From positions 325,001 to 389,000 of the forward strand of contig NZ_CP136422.1 of NCBI RefSeq assembly GCF_034355335.1: a DNA stretch of 64,000 nt, read 5' to 3'. The translations under genes were made by a program, and so were the position numbers. Source of the DNA: Blautia coccoides. GTDB taxonomy: Bacteria > Bacillota > Clostridia > Lachnospirales > Lachnospiraceae. The notes below the pieces were generated by a model. It did not search any database. It worked only from the letters and a program-made list of their open reading frames with translations, and was not told where the DNA came from. The stretch's first letter is position 1. Each line of letters opens with the position of its first letter. Of the stretch, positions 1 to 9,400 are shown in pieces.

Positions 1-334
1 CTGCTTCCCCATAGGGGGACTTTTCTTTATTTCCCATGGAAAAATCGTTGTATTTTCCTATGGTAATGAATTCCATAGGTATGTCGGGGAGTCCCTGTTT
101 AAAGTCGTCAGGGGTGAGGCTGGCCTCGGGATAGAACTGCCACTGATTGGTAAGATAAAACAAGTCATCCTTTAGGGAATTCTCGTCAAGGCAGAGAACT
201 CCGCTGATGGGCTGAAGGCAGTTGTCAGTGTACTTATTGTCTTTCTTATAGAAAAAGAATAAGATCAAAGAGAAACAAACGGTACTGATGAAAAAAGCTA
301 TTACGGTTCGCAGCAAATTTTTATGCAGTCTCAT
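1..334 (-). CDS. Membrane sensor kinase, N-terminal fragment (continues past the window edge)
   Basis: An open frame starts at an ATG whose first base is 334 on the minus strand and runs off the window at base 1, giving about 111 residues. It opens with a short basic stretch (MRLHKNLLRT) and one hydrophobic segment (about residues 8-28), then an extracytoplasmic part with the pattern QWQFYPEASLTPDDF and, near the cut end, SPYGEA. That pattern resembles the sensory region that precedes 7TMR-DISM type histidine kinases in clostridia. The kinase core is not visible, so the call rests on this pattern and on the LytTR response regulator at the head of the same operon. The gene begins 3 bases after the stop of the upstream surface-protein gene, which implies co-transcription. 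It could instead be another membrane sensor. Confidence 0.55.
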   Translation of the reverse strand, partial: MRLHKNLLRTVIAFFISTVCFSLILFFFYKKDNKYTDNCLQPISGVLCLDENSLKDDLFYLTNQWQFYPEASLTPDDFKQGLPDIPMEFITIGKYNDFSMGNKEKSPYGEA

Positions 335-337
335 GTT

Positions 338-2365
338 TTACTTCTTCACCCGCTTTCTTTTAGACAGCAAAATATATACGGTAGGGAGCGCCGCAGCGGA
401 TATGAGCAGTAAGGCAGCGGGGACCACTTTTCTTTTGACGGGATTTCTTTGTGCGGACTCATCCTCGTATTTCAGTTCATAAAAACCAGATGCCTGTATT
501 TCAAATGACGCATAACCATTTATTTCTGTTATCTCGATATCTGTCTTTTTGCCGTCCAGATATAATGTGTCAGGCAGTGTGTGTCCGCTTATTGGCACAG
601 TCACCTTCATACCGGAATCAGGAAAGACTTCTATATTATTTACCAGTATACGCAGCCGGAAAGAAAGTTTATCTGATCTTGTGATCTGAACAGCCAGGAG
701 GTCCGAGTCTTTGAGGTCCAATTTTTTCAGAAATGAAGAGGGTATCTTTATCGTGATATTTTCACCGGTAAAGGGAATGTAATCACCGTATGTTTTATAT
801 AGATAAGATAATCTTGTACCTGATATTTCTGTAAGACCTTTTTTGACTTTTTCTTCCGGAACCAAAGAGGCGGTGCTGCTTGCCGGGGTGCTTTCTGCGT
901 TTTCAGAGGATTCCCCGGAAGTACCTGACTGAGTACCTGGGACACTGTTTTTGTTTTGAGTGTCACTGTCCTTTGCTGCGTCATCAGTGGCAGGTTCTTC
1001 CGGTTTTGCTTGGATATCCCCACCAGGAGTGCCGGATTGTGTGCTGCCGGGAGGTGAATTATCCCCCGGCTGCTGTGTGGAGGATCCTTGGGAAGGCGCC
1101 TCTTGGCCGGGCTGCTGTGTGGGGGATTCTTCGGAAGGTGCCTCTTGACCGGGCTGCTGTGCAGGCGGCTTTTCTAAAGGTGCATTTCCGTTTTCATGTG
1201 AAGGGGGCGCCGGCTGGTTGATTTCCGGGGATTCGGGAGTCTCTGTGGAGTCCCCGCCGTCACGGTTGCCTTCTATGGAAGAGTATTCTGTATTCGTGCC
1301 GTCATCCAGGACGCATATAATATTGCTGTAAGCGCCCTGTGTCTTAAAGTAAAAATAATAATATTTGTTCAAATGCAGTTTGCTGCGGCTGATAGAAATG
1401 CTTCCGGGCGATATTTTTATGAAGCTGGTATCATCACAGTGCGTAAACTGACTGTAGGGGATTGCGTCTTCTTCAAGGGGAACCTCACTTTCAAAGTAGT
1501 AAATGTCCAGGTCAGACCAAGGGGAAGGGACTCTGGATAGTTCCGCTGTAAAGGAATTGGAAAAAACGGCAGTTATGTAGAAGTTCCAGCTCTCTCTGTC
1601 AGAGACATATAAAGTTTTTTCGTAGTGGGCCAGCTCATCTGCCAAAAAGTATTGATCTGCAAAGTTCTCGTTGATCCTTATAGTGAGCGGAACTTTATAG
1701 GTTCCCTCACGGCTGATGTCCACAGAGGAGAAGTCCCAGTCCAGATCAAGTATGGCTGAATGCATCAGATCAGAAGTAACTCCTATCCAATGGCTGTAGA
1801 ATGAGGAGTTGAGATTTTCCATATAATCTTCGTCGTCTTTGTAAACGATCTCCGGGCCGATCAGTGCATTTAGTGGAGTTACTGCGTTCAAATTCACGAT
1901 TTCTCTCTTCTCATCTTTGGGAAAAATATTGAGAAAGACGTGTACAGTGGGGAGCTGCAGTCCTTCTGCCAGCCGAAATCCGTCGGGCACAATAACTTTT
2001 CCGATTAGTTCATACCTGCCGGGTATATTATTGTCAATGGAAAAGTGTATGTTATCATATTCAGATTCTGTCTGCGGCTGTCCCTCAATATACCAGTCCA
2101 TCCGCAGGAGAAATACTTTATCCGCAGAGAGTATAAATTTATTTTCCGTGCAGGCGGTTACGGTCAGATTGGACAGGTCTTCTATGATATCGGAGATATA
2201 TTCGTCTTCTCCTGAAAAAGCTGAAAATTCCATATAGCTTTCATAATTTTCATTGGGGTCAAAAGAACCAAGGATAATATCCGTTGATTCGGCCTGTACC
2301 GGTACAACCAGGACAGCAGTCAAAAGCAGAATGAATGTAAAAATAGCTGGAATTTTCTCTCTCAT
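338..2365 (-). CDS. Secreted, C-terminally membrane-anchored surface protein with a Pro/Gln/Gly repeat stalk
   Basis: This is a 675-residue protein with a signal peptide (about 1-25, ending VQAES), a large extracytoplasmic region rich in Asp, Glu, Ser and Tyr (26-370), and a low-complexity stalk (about 375-520). The stalk contains repeated QQPGQEAPS-like units and much Ser, Thr and Glu. A second folded part follows (about 525-635), then a hydrophobic segment (about 645-668) and the basic tail SKRKRVKK. No LPXTG motif is visible before the last hydrophobic segment, so it is probably held by the membrane helix. No family is recognised. It sits between a LytTR regulator gene (9-base gap) and a sensor gene (3-base gap), so it may be an accessory or sensory partner of that two-component system. 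The ATG start follows an AGGAGAA ribosome binding site. Confidence 0.75.
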   Translation of the reverse strand: MREKIPAIFTFILLLTAVLVVPVQAESTDIILGSFDPNENYESYMEFSAFSGEDEYISDIIEDLSNLTVTACTENKFILSADKVFLLRMDWYIEGQPQTESEYDNIHFSIDNNIPGRYELIGKVIVPDGFRLAEGLQLPTVHVFLNIFPKDEKREIVNLNAVTPLNALIGPEIVYKDDEDYMENLNSSFYSHWIGVTSDLMHSAILDLDWDFSSVDISREGTYKVPLTIRINENFADQYFLADELAHYEKTLYVSDRESWNFYITAVFSNSFTAELSRVPSPWSDLDIYYFESEVPLEEDAIPYSQFTHCDDTSFIKISPGSISISRSKLHLNKYYYFYFKTQGAYSNIICVLDDGTNTEYSSIEGNRDGGDSTETPESPEINQPAPPSHENGNAPLEKPPAQQPGQEAPSEESPTQQPGQEAPSQGSSTQQPGDNSPPGSTQSGTPGGDIQAKPEEPATDDAAKDSDTQNKNSVPGTQSGTSGESSENAESTPASSTASLVPEEKVKKGLTEISGTRLSYLYKTYGDYIPFTGENITIKIPSSFLKKLDLKDSDLLAVQITRSDKLSFRLRILVNNIEVFPDSGMKVTVPISGHTLPDTLYLDGKKTDIEITEINGYASFEIQASGFYELKYEDESAQRNPVKRKVVPAALLLISAAALPTVYILLSKRKRVKK

Positions 2366-2374
2366 ATTTTTCTC

Positions 2375-3091
2375 CTAAATTCTTTCAAAGGCAACCCGGA
2401 GATAGGCTGATTTGGTATCTCGAATTTTGTTTCTGCTCACAGGTATCTGTTCTCCGTTCAGCAGAGTGAGCGTATCTTTATCCATACTTTTTATTTTTGA
2501 AAGGTTGACCAGTATGCCTCTGTTACAGCAAAAGAACCTGTAGTCCTTCAGCAGCGGCTGAGTAAGCTCAGAGAAGGAGGTTCTTGAGGAGACGGTTACC
2601 TGGATATCCTGCATGTGGATGATCGTGTTTCTGCATGAAGTTATGATATAATAAATCTTGGAATAGGGAATATCCAGATCCTGCCTGTCAGACTTTACGT
2701 GGAGATAGCGCCGGGACAGTATGATCTGTTCCAGACATGGATCCAGTATCTTTTTAACTGCGTCTTTCTTCAATGGTTTCACAATATAACGCCAGGCCCG
2801 TACATCGTAACCCTCCGCCATATAGTCAGGGCTGGTTGTGAGAAAGATAATAAAACAGTTGGGGTCTTTTTTCGCTATGTATCTGGCCGCTGTCATTCCG
2901 TCCATTTCTTTTAAATAAATGTCCATGAAACAAATGTCAAATTCATCTTTTTCAAAACCCTCCAAGAATTCTTCGGCACTTTTGTACTCGCATAATTCCG
3001 TTTTAAAGTCAAGTGTATGTAAATAAGGAATTAGGGCATCCTTTACCTCTTCTCTGTCCTTTTCCTCGTCATCTATTATTGCAATTTTCAA
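2375..3091 (-). CDS. LytTR-family response regulator
   Basis: About 238 residues. The N-terminal receiver domain (1-120) begins KIAIIDDEEKDRE, with acidic pocket residues DDE, the phospho-acceptor Asp in FDICFMDIYLKEMDG and the conserved Lys in YIVKPLKK. The C-terminal half (about 135-235) is a LytTR DNA-binding domain, with RYLHVKSDRQDLDIPYSKIYYI and, near the end, FFCCNRGILVNLSKI. LytTR regulators usually control exported or cell-surface functions. I place the start at a TTG (first base 3091), because GGAGGTG lies 6 bases upstream; the open frame extends further but has no signal there. The gene heads an operon with the surface protein and the sensor downstream. Confidence 0.85.
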   Translation of the reverse strand: MKIAIIDDEEKDREEVKDALIPYLHTLDFKTELCEYKSAEEFLEGFEKDEFDICFMDIYLKEMDGMTAARYIAKKDPNCFIIFLTTSPDYMAEGYDVRAWRYIVKPLKKDAVKKILDPCLEQIILSRRYLHVKSDRQDLDIPYSKIYYIITSCRNTIIHMQDIQVTVSSRTSFSELTQPLLKDYRFFCCNRGILVNLSKIKSMDKDTLTLLNGEQIPVSRNKIRDTKSAYLRVAFERI

Positions 3092-3124
3092 ATTAAACAC
3101 CTCCAGACATAAATCTCCACTATT

Positions 3125-3133
3125 ATTATACCA
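3125..3133 (-). promoter_or_regulatory. Extended -10 promoter for the LytTR operon
   Basis: On the minus strand TGG is followed directly by a perfect TATAAT, about 35 bases upstream of the chosen TTG start. No good -35 hexamer is seen 17 bases upstream, which is compatible with an extended -10 promoter or one that needs an activator. Confidence 0.5.
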
Positions 3134-3438
3134 TGTAAACCCTTGGTGTGTATTTACCATTCCGACAACAAAGTACGAATTCGTGCTCTGTTTAATGGGG
3201 TTTACTGCGTTGCAGCCATTCAGCGGGTCTGTGCGTCTGTTGTGCTGACTGCATATATGATTTTTTAATATACAAGCAAAATATAAGCACAAAAAGCAAT
3301 TCTGCTTATATTTTTGTTCATAACTGTAAGCTGATGATGTTACACTGCATTATGTATATAGTTTGCGGATATTCGGTACAATAACAGATAACAGAAGTGA
3401 ATGCAAGGTTTAAGACGTGACAGAAAGGCTGGTAAATT
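3134..3438. other. Intergenic region between the LytTR operon and recombinase A
   Basis: This divergent region is AT-rich. The last 100 bases hold a possible -10 hexamer TACAAT (3377-3382) for the recombinase, but no convincing -35. I see no gene, RNA or longer repeat in it. Confidence 0.4.
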
Positions 3439-4311
3439 ATGGAAGACAGAGATGCAGTGGGAAAGCTCATGACGGAAGAGGTTCGTCTTATGAAAGGATA
3501 TGAGAACTATCTGGTGGGAGAGGAGAGAAGCAGGAATACGATCGCAAAATATATACATGACCTGAAATCATATTTTGTTTTTCTTCAAGGTGAAACTGTT
3601 ACAAAAGAAAGCATTCTGTGCTGGAAGGAAAAGCTGGCACAGAGTTATCTTCCTGCCAGTGTTAATTCCATGCTGGCAGCGGTCAATGGTTTTTTGGAAT
3701 GGGCAGGGTATCCACAGTACAGAGTGAAGCCGCTGAAAATTCAGAGAGAGATATTTACAAAGCCGGAAAAAGAATTGTCAAAAGAGGAATATGTCAGACT
3801 GGTAAAGGCTGCCGAAGAAAAACAGAACCGCCGTCTGGCTCTCATTCTGCAGACCATATGCTCAACAGGAATCCGGGTGTCTGAGCTTCGGTTTATCACA
3901 TTGGACGCTATAAAGTCCGGACGCGCTGTAGTGGACTGTAAAGGAAAAAAACGTACCATATTCTTTCCGGAAACCCTGAGCCGGGTTTTGCGGGCATACT
4001 GCCGGGAGCAGGGGATCAAAGGGGGGATCATATTCTGTACAAAAAATGGGAAACCGCTGGATCGTTCTAATATATGGAGGGACATGAAAACACTGTGCAG
4101 CAGCGCAGGGGTTGACCCGGAAAAAGTTTTCCCCCATAATCTGAGACATTTGTTTGCAAGAACCTATTACCGCATGGAAAAGGATCTATCCAGACTTGCA
4201 GACCTGCTGGGGCATTCCAACGTGACAACTACCCGTATTTATACTATGGAGAGCGGTGTGGAGCATGCCAGACAGGTGGATAAGATGGGTCTTGTTGTGC
4301 TGAGAATATAA
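3439..4311 (+). CDS. Tyrosine recombinase A, predicted DNA invertase of the adjacent switch
   Basis: A 290-residue integrase/XerC-D type recombinase. The N-terminal SAM-like core-binding domain covers about 10-95 (YENYLVGEERSRNTIAKY). The catalytic domain (about 110-285) has all expected residues: Arg in TGIRVSELR, Lys in CKGKKR, His-x-x-Arg in HNLRHLFAR, His in LLGHSN and the nucleophile Tyr in TRIYTM. The family cuts and joins DNA through a 3'-phosphotyrosine at sites made of two inverted arms around a short core. Exactly such sites, as perfect inverted repeats, lie immediately after the gene (first repeat 5 bases past the stop). That makes it a likely site-specific invertase rather than XerC or XerD. 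It is a paralogue of the recombinase at 15899-16786, sharing HNLRHLFART and LADLLGHS. Confidence 0.9.
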   Translation: MEDRDAVGKLMTEEVRLMKGYENYLVGEERSRNTIAKYIHDLKSYFVFLQGETVTKESILCWKEKLAQSYLPASVNSMLAAVNGFLEWAGYPQYRVKPLKIQREIFTKPEKELSKEEYVRLVKAAEEKQNRRLALILQTICSTGIRVSELRFITLDAIKSGRAVVDCKGKKRTIFFPETLSRVLRAYCREQGIKGGIIFCTKNGKPLDRSNIWRDMKTLCSSAGVDPEKVFPHNLRHLFARTYYRMEKDLSRLADLLGHSNVTTTRIYTMESGVEHARQVDKMGLVVLRI

Positions 4312-4315
4312 AAAT

Positions 4316-4339
4316 ACCACATAATGATGGTTATGTGGT
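4316..4339. repeat. Left recombination site of switch A (24-bp inverted repeat)
   Basis: The site has 9-bp inverted arms ACCACATAA and TTATGTGGT around the core TGATGG. Its exact reverse complement is found at 4546-4569. The asymmetric core gives the two copies opposite orientation, so recombination between them would invert the DNA in between. Confidence 0.9.
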
Positions 4340-4375
4340 CAAATGTACGGATGTTTTATACTTGAATACATAGCA

Positions 4376-4404
4376 ATTTTATCACGCTTCCGTTTAAAAT
4401 ACAA
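4376..4404 (-). promoter_or_regulatory. Promoter inside switch A, pointing left (OFF)
   Basis: On the minus strand TTGTAT is followed after 17 bases by TAAAAT, matching sigma-A consensus at 4 of 6 and 5 of 6 positions. It is 36 bases from the inner edge of the left repeat, nearly the same offset as in switch B. Confidence 0.6.
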
Positions 4405-4430
4405 CATTTTATACCTGGGAAGATGACAAA

Positions 4431-4495
4431 AGGCACGGAAAGTAAACCGGGGTCATTCACATCATTGCACCGGTTTATTTCCTGTACCTTTTTTT
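4431..4495 (+). terminator. Rho-independent terminator inside switch A
   Basis: A long stem is formed by AGGCACGGAAAGTAAACCGG (4431-4450) and the near-complementary 3' arm (4470-4489), with one bulge and a few G-U pairs, followed by a run of seven T. On the plus strand it would end the recombinase transcript and insulate the small gene at 4602. Confidence 0.75.
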
Positions 4496-4545
4496 AGAAA
4501 ATTTTTCAATATGAAGCTTAAAGAAGTCTGATTTTTAGATTCGTT

Positions 4546-4569
4546 ACCACATAACCATCATTATGTGGT
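4546..4569. repeat. Right recombination site of switch A (24-bp inverted repeat)
   Basis: This is the exact reverse complement of 4316-4339, with core CCATCA between the same 9-bp arms. It lies 32 bases upstream of the GTG start of the small gene at 4602, so any transcript from the flipped promoter would carry this repeat in its leader. Confidence 0.9.
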
Positions 4570-4601
4570 TTTGCGGAATCAGGATAAAGGAGGTGCGGAG
4601 C

Positions 4602-4841
4602 GTGAAAGATAGTTTACTGGACAGACTGGCAAGGGATAACGGTACGGCAATGCTGTCAGATCTGCATGGCTATATCAGCCGGAAAAAAATCTATGAAACC
4701 GTGTGTGAAATATCGTCTGAAGAATACCCTCTGGAAGAATGGGAAGAGGCATCAAGCTATATTCTGAGGGAGAAAACTCCGCACTTCAGAACTGCCCAGG
4801 CAGCCCGCCAGTATCTCTGCATTCGTTTAAAACGGTTCTGA
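4602..4841 (+). CDS. Small protein of unknown function downstream of switch A
   Basis: About 79 residues from a GTG start at 4602, which is preceded by a strong AAAGGAGGTG site ending 6 bases upstream. An earlier in-frame ATG at 4563 lies inside the recombination site and has no ribosome binding site, so I reject it. The protein is charged and mostly helical in character (DSLLDRLARDNGTAMLSDLHG, EEYPLEEWEEASSYIL), with no signal peptide or membrane segment. I recognise no family. Its position after the invertible promoter makes it the predicted phase-variable product of switch A. Its 3' end overlaps by 15 bases the end of the convergent LysM-GH18 gene. Confidence 0.6.
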   Translation: MKDSLLDRLARDNGTAMLSDLHGYISRKKIYETVCEISSEEYPLEEWEEASSYILREKTPHFRTAQAARQYLCIRLKRF

Positions 4842-6107
4842 CAGCGAGAATTCAGTACAGAGGAGCAGCCAGTTTTGGCGGAACGGCCGCATGAGCTGCC
4901 AGTAGTCCACTCTGGGAAAGCCGAATTCTTTTACAAGGCGGAATTTTGCCAGGATACTGCGCACATCCTCGAACCATACAATATGCTGCGTGCCCTGGTT
5001 TATATATTCAAAAAAAGGTGCCTGCGATGTCTCATCGTACTGTATGACGGCATTGTTGGCAGCAGCGATGGCCACAGCCTCCTGGTTACCTATACTTCTG
5101 GCGGCTGTTTCGCCCCGGACAAAAGGAAGAGGCCAGTCATATCCGTAGTTTGGTATGCCCATGGATATCTTTTCCGGGGGGATTTCTGTAACTGCATATT
5201 CAAGAACACGTCTCACAGATGGAATGGGGGCAACGGCCATGGGCGGCCCATAGGTGTAACCCCATTCATATGTCATCAGCAGCACAGAGTTGGCTGCTTC
5301 CCCCAGAAGTCTGTAATCCACTCCTTCATATAAAAGCCCCGGCTGATCCGCGGAGATTTTGGGCGCCAGTGCCACGGAGACGGTAATACCGATGGCGTTC
5401 ATTCTCTGCGTCAGCCTGCGTACAAATTCCACATAGGCAAGGCGGTCTTCAGCCCTGATATATTCAAAATCCACATCTACTTCAGAATAACCTTTATTCT
5501 GCACTGTTCTCTGTATATTTTCCATGAGATTTTCCTGAACCTCCATGTTCTGGGCAGCAATGGTCACCAGATTACTGTTAAAGGTTCCGGCCTCTGTAAA
5601 AGGCGTTAGCACAAAAACACCTTTTGTGCCGTAAACCCTTGCTGCAGCCAGAAGAGGTTCATCATCAATAGGGATCAATTCCCCATACTCGGTAAAGCCA
5701 TAGGAGAAAATGGACAGATATCCCAGATAGGGGAGGGTTTCTCCGAGAAGTCTCCTGTTAATAAAAGGATAAGCATAACCGTCCGCAGTCAAAGGCCTAT
5801 CCCTCTGGTTTTGATAACCGATAACCAGATATTGTCCCTGCCGGAGAAAGGGCTGGTCTGTGAGAAAAGGATTATTCCGTAAGATCTGCAGCGGGGAGAC
5901 TCCGTACCGGTCTGCAATGGAAGGTATGGTATCACCGTAGATGGTTTCGTGGATAACATCCGGCTGGAGGACAAGTAAGGCCTGGCCTACGACCAGGTGG
6001 TCCTGCTCGCTTAATTGGTTATCAAAAGAGAGGCGGCTTGGCGATACGGCATATTCTGCGGCGATGGAGTTTAAGGTTTCACCTTGGGCAACAACATGTA
6101 TACTCAT
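4827..6107 (-). CDS. LysM and GH18 domain hydrolase (YaaH/SleL type)
   Basis: About 426 residues. Two LysM peptidoglycan-binding modules occupy the N-terminus: IHVVAQGETLNSIAAEYAVS (about 2-46) and ETIYGDTIPSIADRYGVS (about 49-95). A glycoside hydrolase 18 barrel (about 110-425) follows, with the catalytic motif EVDVDFEYI near residues 207-215 (Glu as acid/base) and the motif MTYEWG. Relatives such as Bacillus YaaH and SleL are N-acetylglucosaminidases acting on spore cortex peptidoglycan, and this member lacks a signal peptide, as they do. I start at the ATG (first base 6107) directly before the first LysM; the longer frame adds a stretch with no matching domain. It hints at a spore-forming host. 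It is convergent with the small gene at 4602. Confidence 0.85.
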   Translation of the reverse strand: MSIHVVAQGETLNSIAAEYAVSPSRLSFDNQLSEQDHLVVGQALLVLQPDVIHETIYGDTIPSIADRYGVSPLQILRNNPFLTDQPFLRQGQYLVIGYQNQRDRPLTADGYAYPFINRRLLGETLPYLGYLSIFSYGFTEYGELIPIDDEPLLAAARVYGTKGVFVLTPFTEAGTFNSNLVTIAAQNMEVQENLMENIQRTVQNKGYSEVDVDFEYIRAEDRLAYVEFVRRLTQRMNAIGITVSVALAPKISADQPGLLYEGVDYRLLGEAANSVLLMTYEWGYTYGPPMAVAPIPSVRRVLEYAVTEIPPEKISMGIPNYGYDWPLPFVRGETAARSIGNQEAVAIAAANNAVIQYDETSQAPFFEYINQGTQHIVWFEDVRSILAKFRLVKEFGFPRVDYWQLMRPFRQNWLLLCTEFSLSEPF

Positions 6108-6461
6108 AAAAACAGCCTTTTCTTTTAGTCTATGTACAGAATCAAAAAAGTTTAACTTACCTTTTCTGACAGGGTAACTGACAGGCTGCTGAAGACACAG
6201 GAAACTTGCAGGCAGGTCCAGTGTAAGCAACAGTTTGGGTATATAAATGAGAGCTAAAATAAAGTTTTAGTAAAAAGGTTGAAAATGTTAAAAATGTGGT
6301 TGGATTTGAAAAAAATCAGTGCATCTATTGTGATACTATATAAAAAATGGAATAAATTTTCCAGTTAATAGTGCAAATGACAGGAAATAGAAATGGAGGG
6401 GGAATGGGGATTACAAGAAGTGAATAAGAAATAGACAAATATGAAGGAGGAAAAGGTCAAA
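6108..6461. other. Divergent intergenic region upstream of the beta-helix surface protein
   Basis: AT-rich DNA between divergent genes. It must hold promoters for both, but I see no hexamer pair with correct 17-base spacing. The stretch TTGTGATACTATATAAAA (6337-6354) is the best -10-like area for the plus strand. There is no gene or repeat. Confidence 0.4.
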
Positions 6462-9400
6462 ATGATGAAAAAATGGAAAGCAGGAGTTTCCATGCTAATG
6501 GCAGCAGCTATGATCGTGGGAAATATCTCTGCAGCTGTGCCGGTTAAAGCAGAACCCGCAGCAGATCTGCTTGTAAACGGAGGATTTGAAGAAGAAAATT
6601 TAAACGGATGGATAAAGAACGATTGGTGTATGAGCGGAGGGGCATCCATGGAGAGGGTCGATGGCAGCACTATCCAACCGGCCGAGGGAAACTATTGTCT
6701 GAAAGAGGAACCGGCTCAATTCGGCTCCCAGGTCACCCAGGATATTGGGCTGACGGCGGGAAAAGATTATTGGCTCACCGCACAGATTTATCAGACAGTA
6801 TCCGGTTCCTATTCCATTGGTTTTCATGAGAATGAAGGTAAAAACGGTGATCCGCAGTTTTACATTGAACCTCAGAGTGAGGTGGAACAATGGGTTAAAG
6901 TCGCTGTACGCTTTACCATGTGGGAGAATGCCCAAAAGCCAAATCTCTATACCTGGTTAAATGCCCAGTCGGGAACCGCGTATGCGGATGATATAAAGCT
7001 GTATGAGGCCCCGGATCTGTCCTCTCTGGAGGAACAGATCGCCAATGCCAGGGAAAAGCTGGGACAGACGGATGTCTACACCGAGGATTCCCTGGCTGCG
7101 CTCCGGGAAAAGACCGATGAAGCGGAAACATACACAGATGCGCATTCCTATGGAGCGGCCCAGAAGACACAGGAAGATGTCAATGCCATGGCAGGAGAAT
7201 TGGAGACGGCTGTCAGCAGTCTTGAAAAACAGCAGGGCACCCAGGAGCAGACAAATCTTCTGACAAACGGAGATTTCTCAGACGGCTTAAACGGCTGGGG
7301 AAAATGGCCGGAGAGTGCTGTGATCACCATAGATGAAGAGGAGGGTGTAACCCACAGCTCCTTTAATGCGGCCTCCGCGGCAAACGGGATCAACCGGAAT
7401 GTGGATGGTCTGGAGCCGGAGGCGTGGTATGAACTCAGCGGAGAGGTTTATGCGGATAACAAGGGAGCCATCTCCATTGCCCAGAAAAAACCACAGACAG
7501 ACAAGACAGATAAGTCCTTTGTTGTTAATGAAAAGATCAATGAGTGGGAAATGATATCTCTCAAATTCCAGATGCCTGCGGGCCAGACATCAAAGAATAT
7601 AAGTATCTGGCTGGATAAGGGAACAGCGAAGGCCAGAAATATCAGGCTTGTAAAAACAGACGGCCCAGGCAGTCCGGATAAACCGGGAGATGACTCTCTG
7701 ATCACCAGCAGCGAAACCTTTTATATTGATGCCCAGAACGGCAATGATGAGAATGAGGGAACTTCCCCGGATACAGCGTGGAAGACATTTGCCAATACCA
7801 AAAGGCTGCGCCTTCAGGCAGGAGGAAAGCTTCTGCTTAAAGCCGGCTGCACATGGAACGGAGAGCAGCTCAGTATTTGGGAGGCAGCAGGAACCCCGGA
7901 AAATCCTGTTCTTTTAGGCCGGTACGGAGAGGGAGATGATCCCATTATCAACGGAGCAGGGAATCCGTGGCAGACCGATAAAAATGCCCCGAAGCAGGAT
8001 GTGGCAGCGGTTCATGTTTACAATTCCAAATATATCACGGTCCAGGATCTGGAAGTCACCAATACGGAAAAAGATGAAGCGGACCTGGTCAGTGACAATG
8101 CCAAAAAGAAACAGAGCCGATATCTGCTCACAGGTATCCTTGTTGAGAATCATGACGCAGGAGACCTGCCGGGTGTTGTAGTGAGAAACAACTATGTACA
8201 TGACGTGAACGGCTACATGCAGGGCGGAGCACAGAAAGGTTCAGGAGGCCTGATCGCTCTTGTCACCGGAGATGCGGTTGAATCAAAATATACGGATCTG
8301 ACCATTGTGGGCAATAAAGTGGAGAATGTCTGCCACGAAGCAATTTACATGGAAAGTTCCTGGGCGTCCAGAGTGTTGGTTGGCGGCAGCGGAGCACAGG
8401 ATGCAGGAAAAGGAAAATGGGTAGGATGGCCCAATGTATACGTTGCAGAGAATTATGTCTATGATGTAGCTGGTGACGGTATTGTCCTTATTAACGCAGA
8501 CGGCGGTATTGCGGAGAAGAACCTTGTGGTAAAAAGCTCCAGCGAGGACTGGGACTACAGCAGAAACCCTGCCCATGCGGCAATCTGGATGTGGGACTGC
8601 AATAATGTGACTATGCAGTATAATGAGGCAGCCCATACGGAGAGCTATCAGGATGGTATGGCTTTTGACTTTGACTACGGCAACCAGAACGTAATGTACC
8701 AGTACAATTACAGCCATGACAACAAAGGCGGATTCTGGATGGCATGTCCGGGACCATATTATACAGTAAATGCAGTTGCCAGATACAATATCAGTGTTAA
8801 TGACGGCCTGTTTGACGGCGCGCGCATTATGCGTATCGGCGAGCGGGGAAGCATTGGGCACCAGGTTTACAACAATACTATCTACTGGGATCATGATTAT
8901 AAAGTCAACGCTGTAGAGCAGGCAACCTGGGGAACCGCTCCTTCCAGCGGTACAGACATTTACAATAACATTATCTATGGAAACAGCGATACCTTTGTGA
9001 ATAATGAAGGTGTAACATACAGCAACAACTGTATATACGGTACCATTGCCGATGTCTATCCAAAGGATGAGGACGCGGGTGTTATCATCGCTGATCCTCA
9101 GTTTGAAAATCCTGAAAATTATACAGACGGCAGTTTCTCCGATGGAACTGTGACTCTGGGAAGTGCGGAAGGATTTAAGCTGAAATCCACATCACCCTGC
9201 ATTGACGCAGGTATTGACTATATGGACCCACCCCAGGAGTCCTTAAAAGCAGTGGAAAGCGAATTAGTTAAGACACAGATCACCATAGAAAATAAGGACT
9301 ATGCCGGAAACCCTGCACCTTACTCAGAAGGAACGGGAGCAGCACTGGTAGATATGGGGGCATTTGAGTATCAGGGTGAGAGTACAGCCCAGAGACCTGA

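Larger units (their letters stand above)
4340..4545. promoter_or_regulatory. Predicted invertible promoter segment A (206 bp)
   Basis: This segment between perfect 24-bp inverted repeats contains no gene. It holds a minus-strand promoter (4376-4404) and a plus-strand terminator hairpin (4431-4495). As drawn, the promoter fires leftward into the 3' end of the recombinase gene and the terminator stops recombinase transcription. After inversion the -35 and -10 would lie at about 4481-4509 and read rightward through the right repeat into the small gene at 4602. The architecture is seen directly; inversion itself is inferred. Confidence 0.8.

Noticed and set aside
4563..4601. Earlier ATG for the small gene behind switch A
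   Set aside because: It lies inside the recombination site and has no ribosome binding site; the GTG at 4602 has a strong one.
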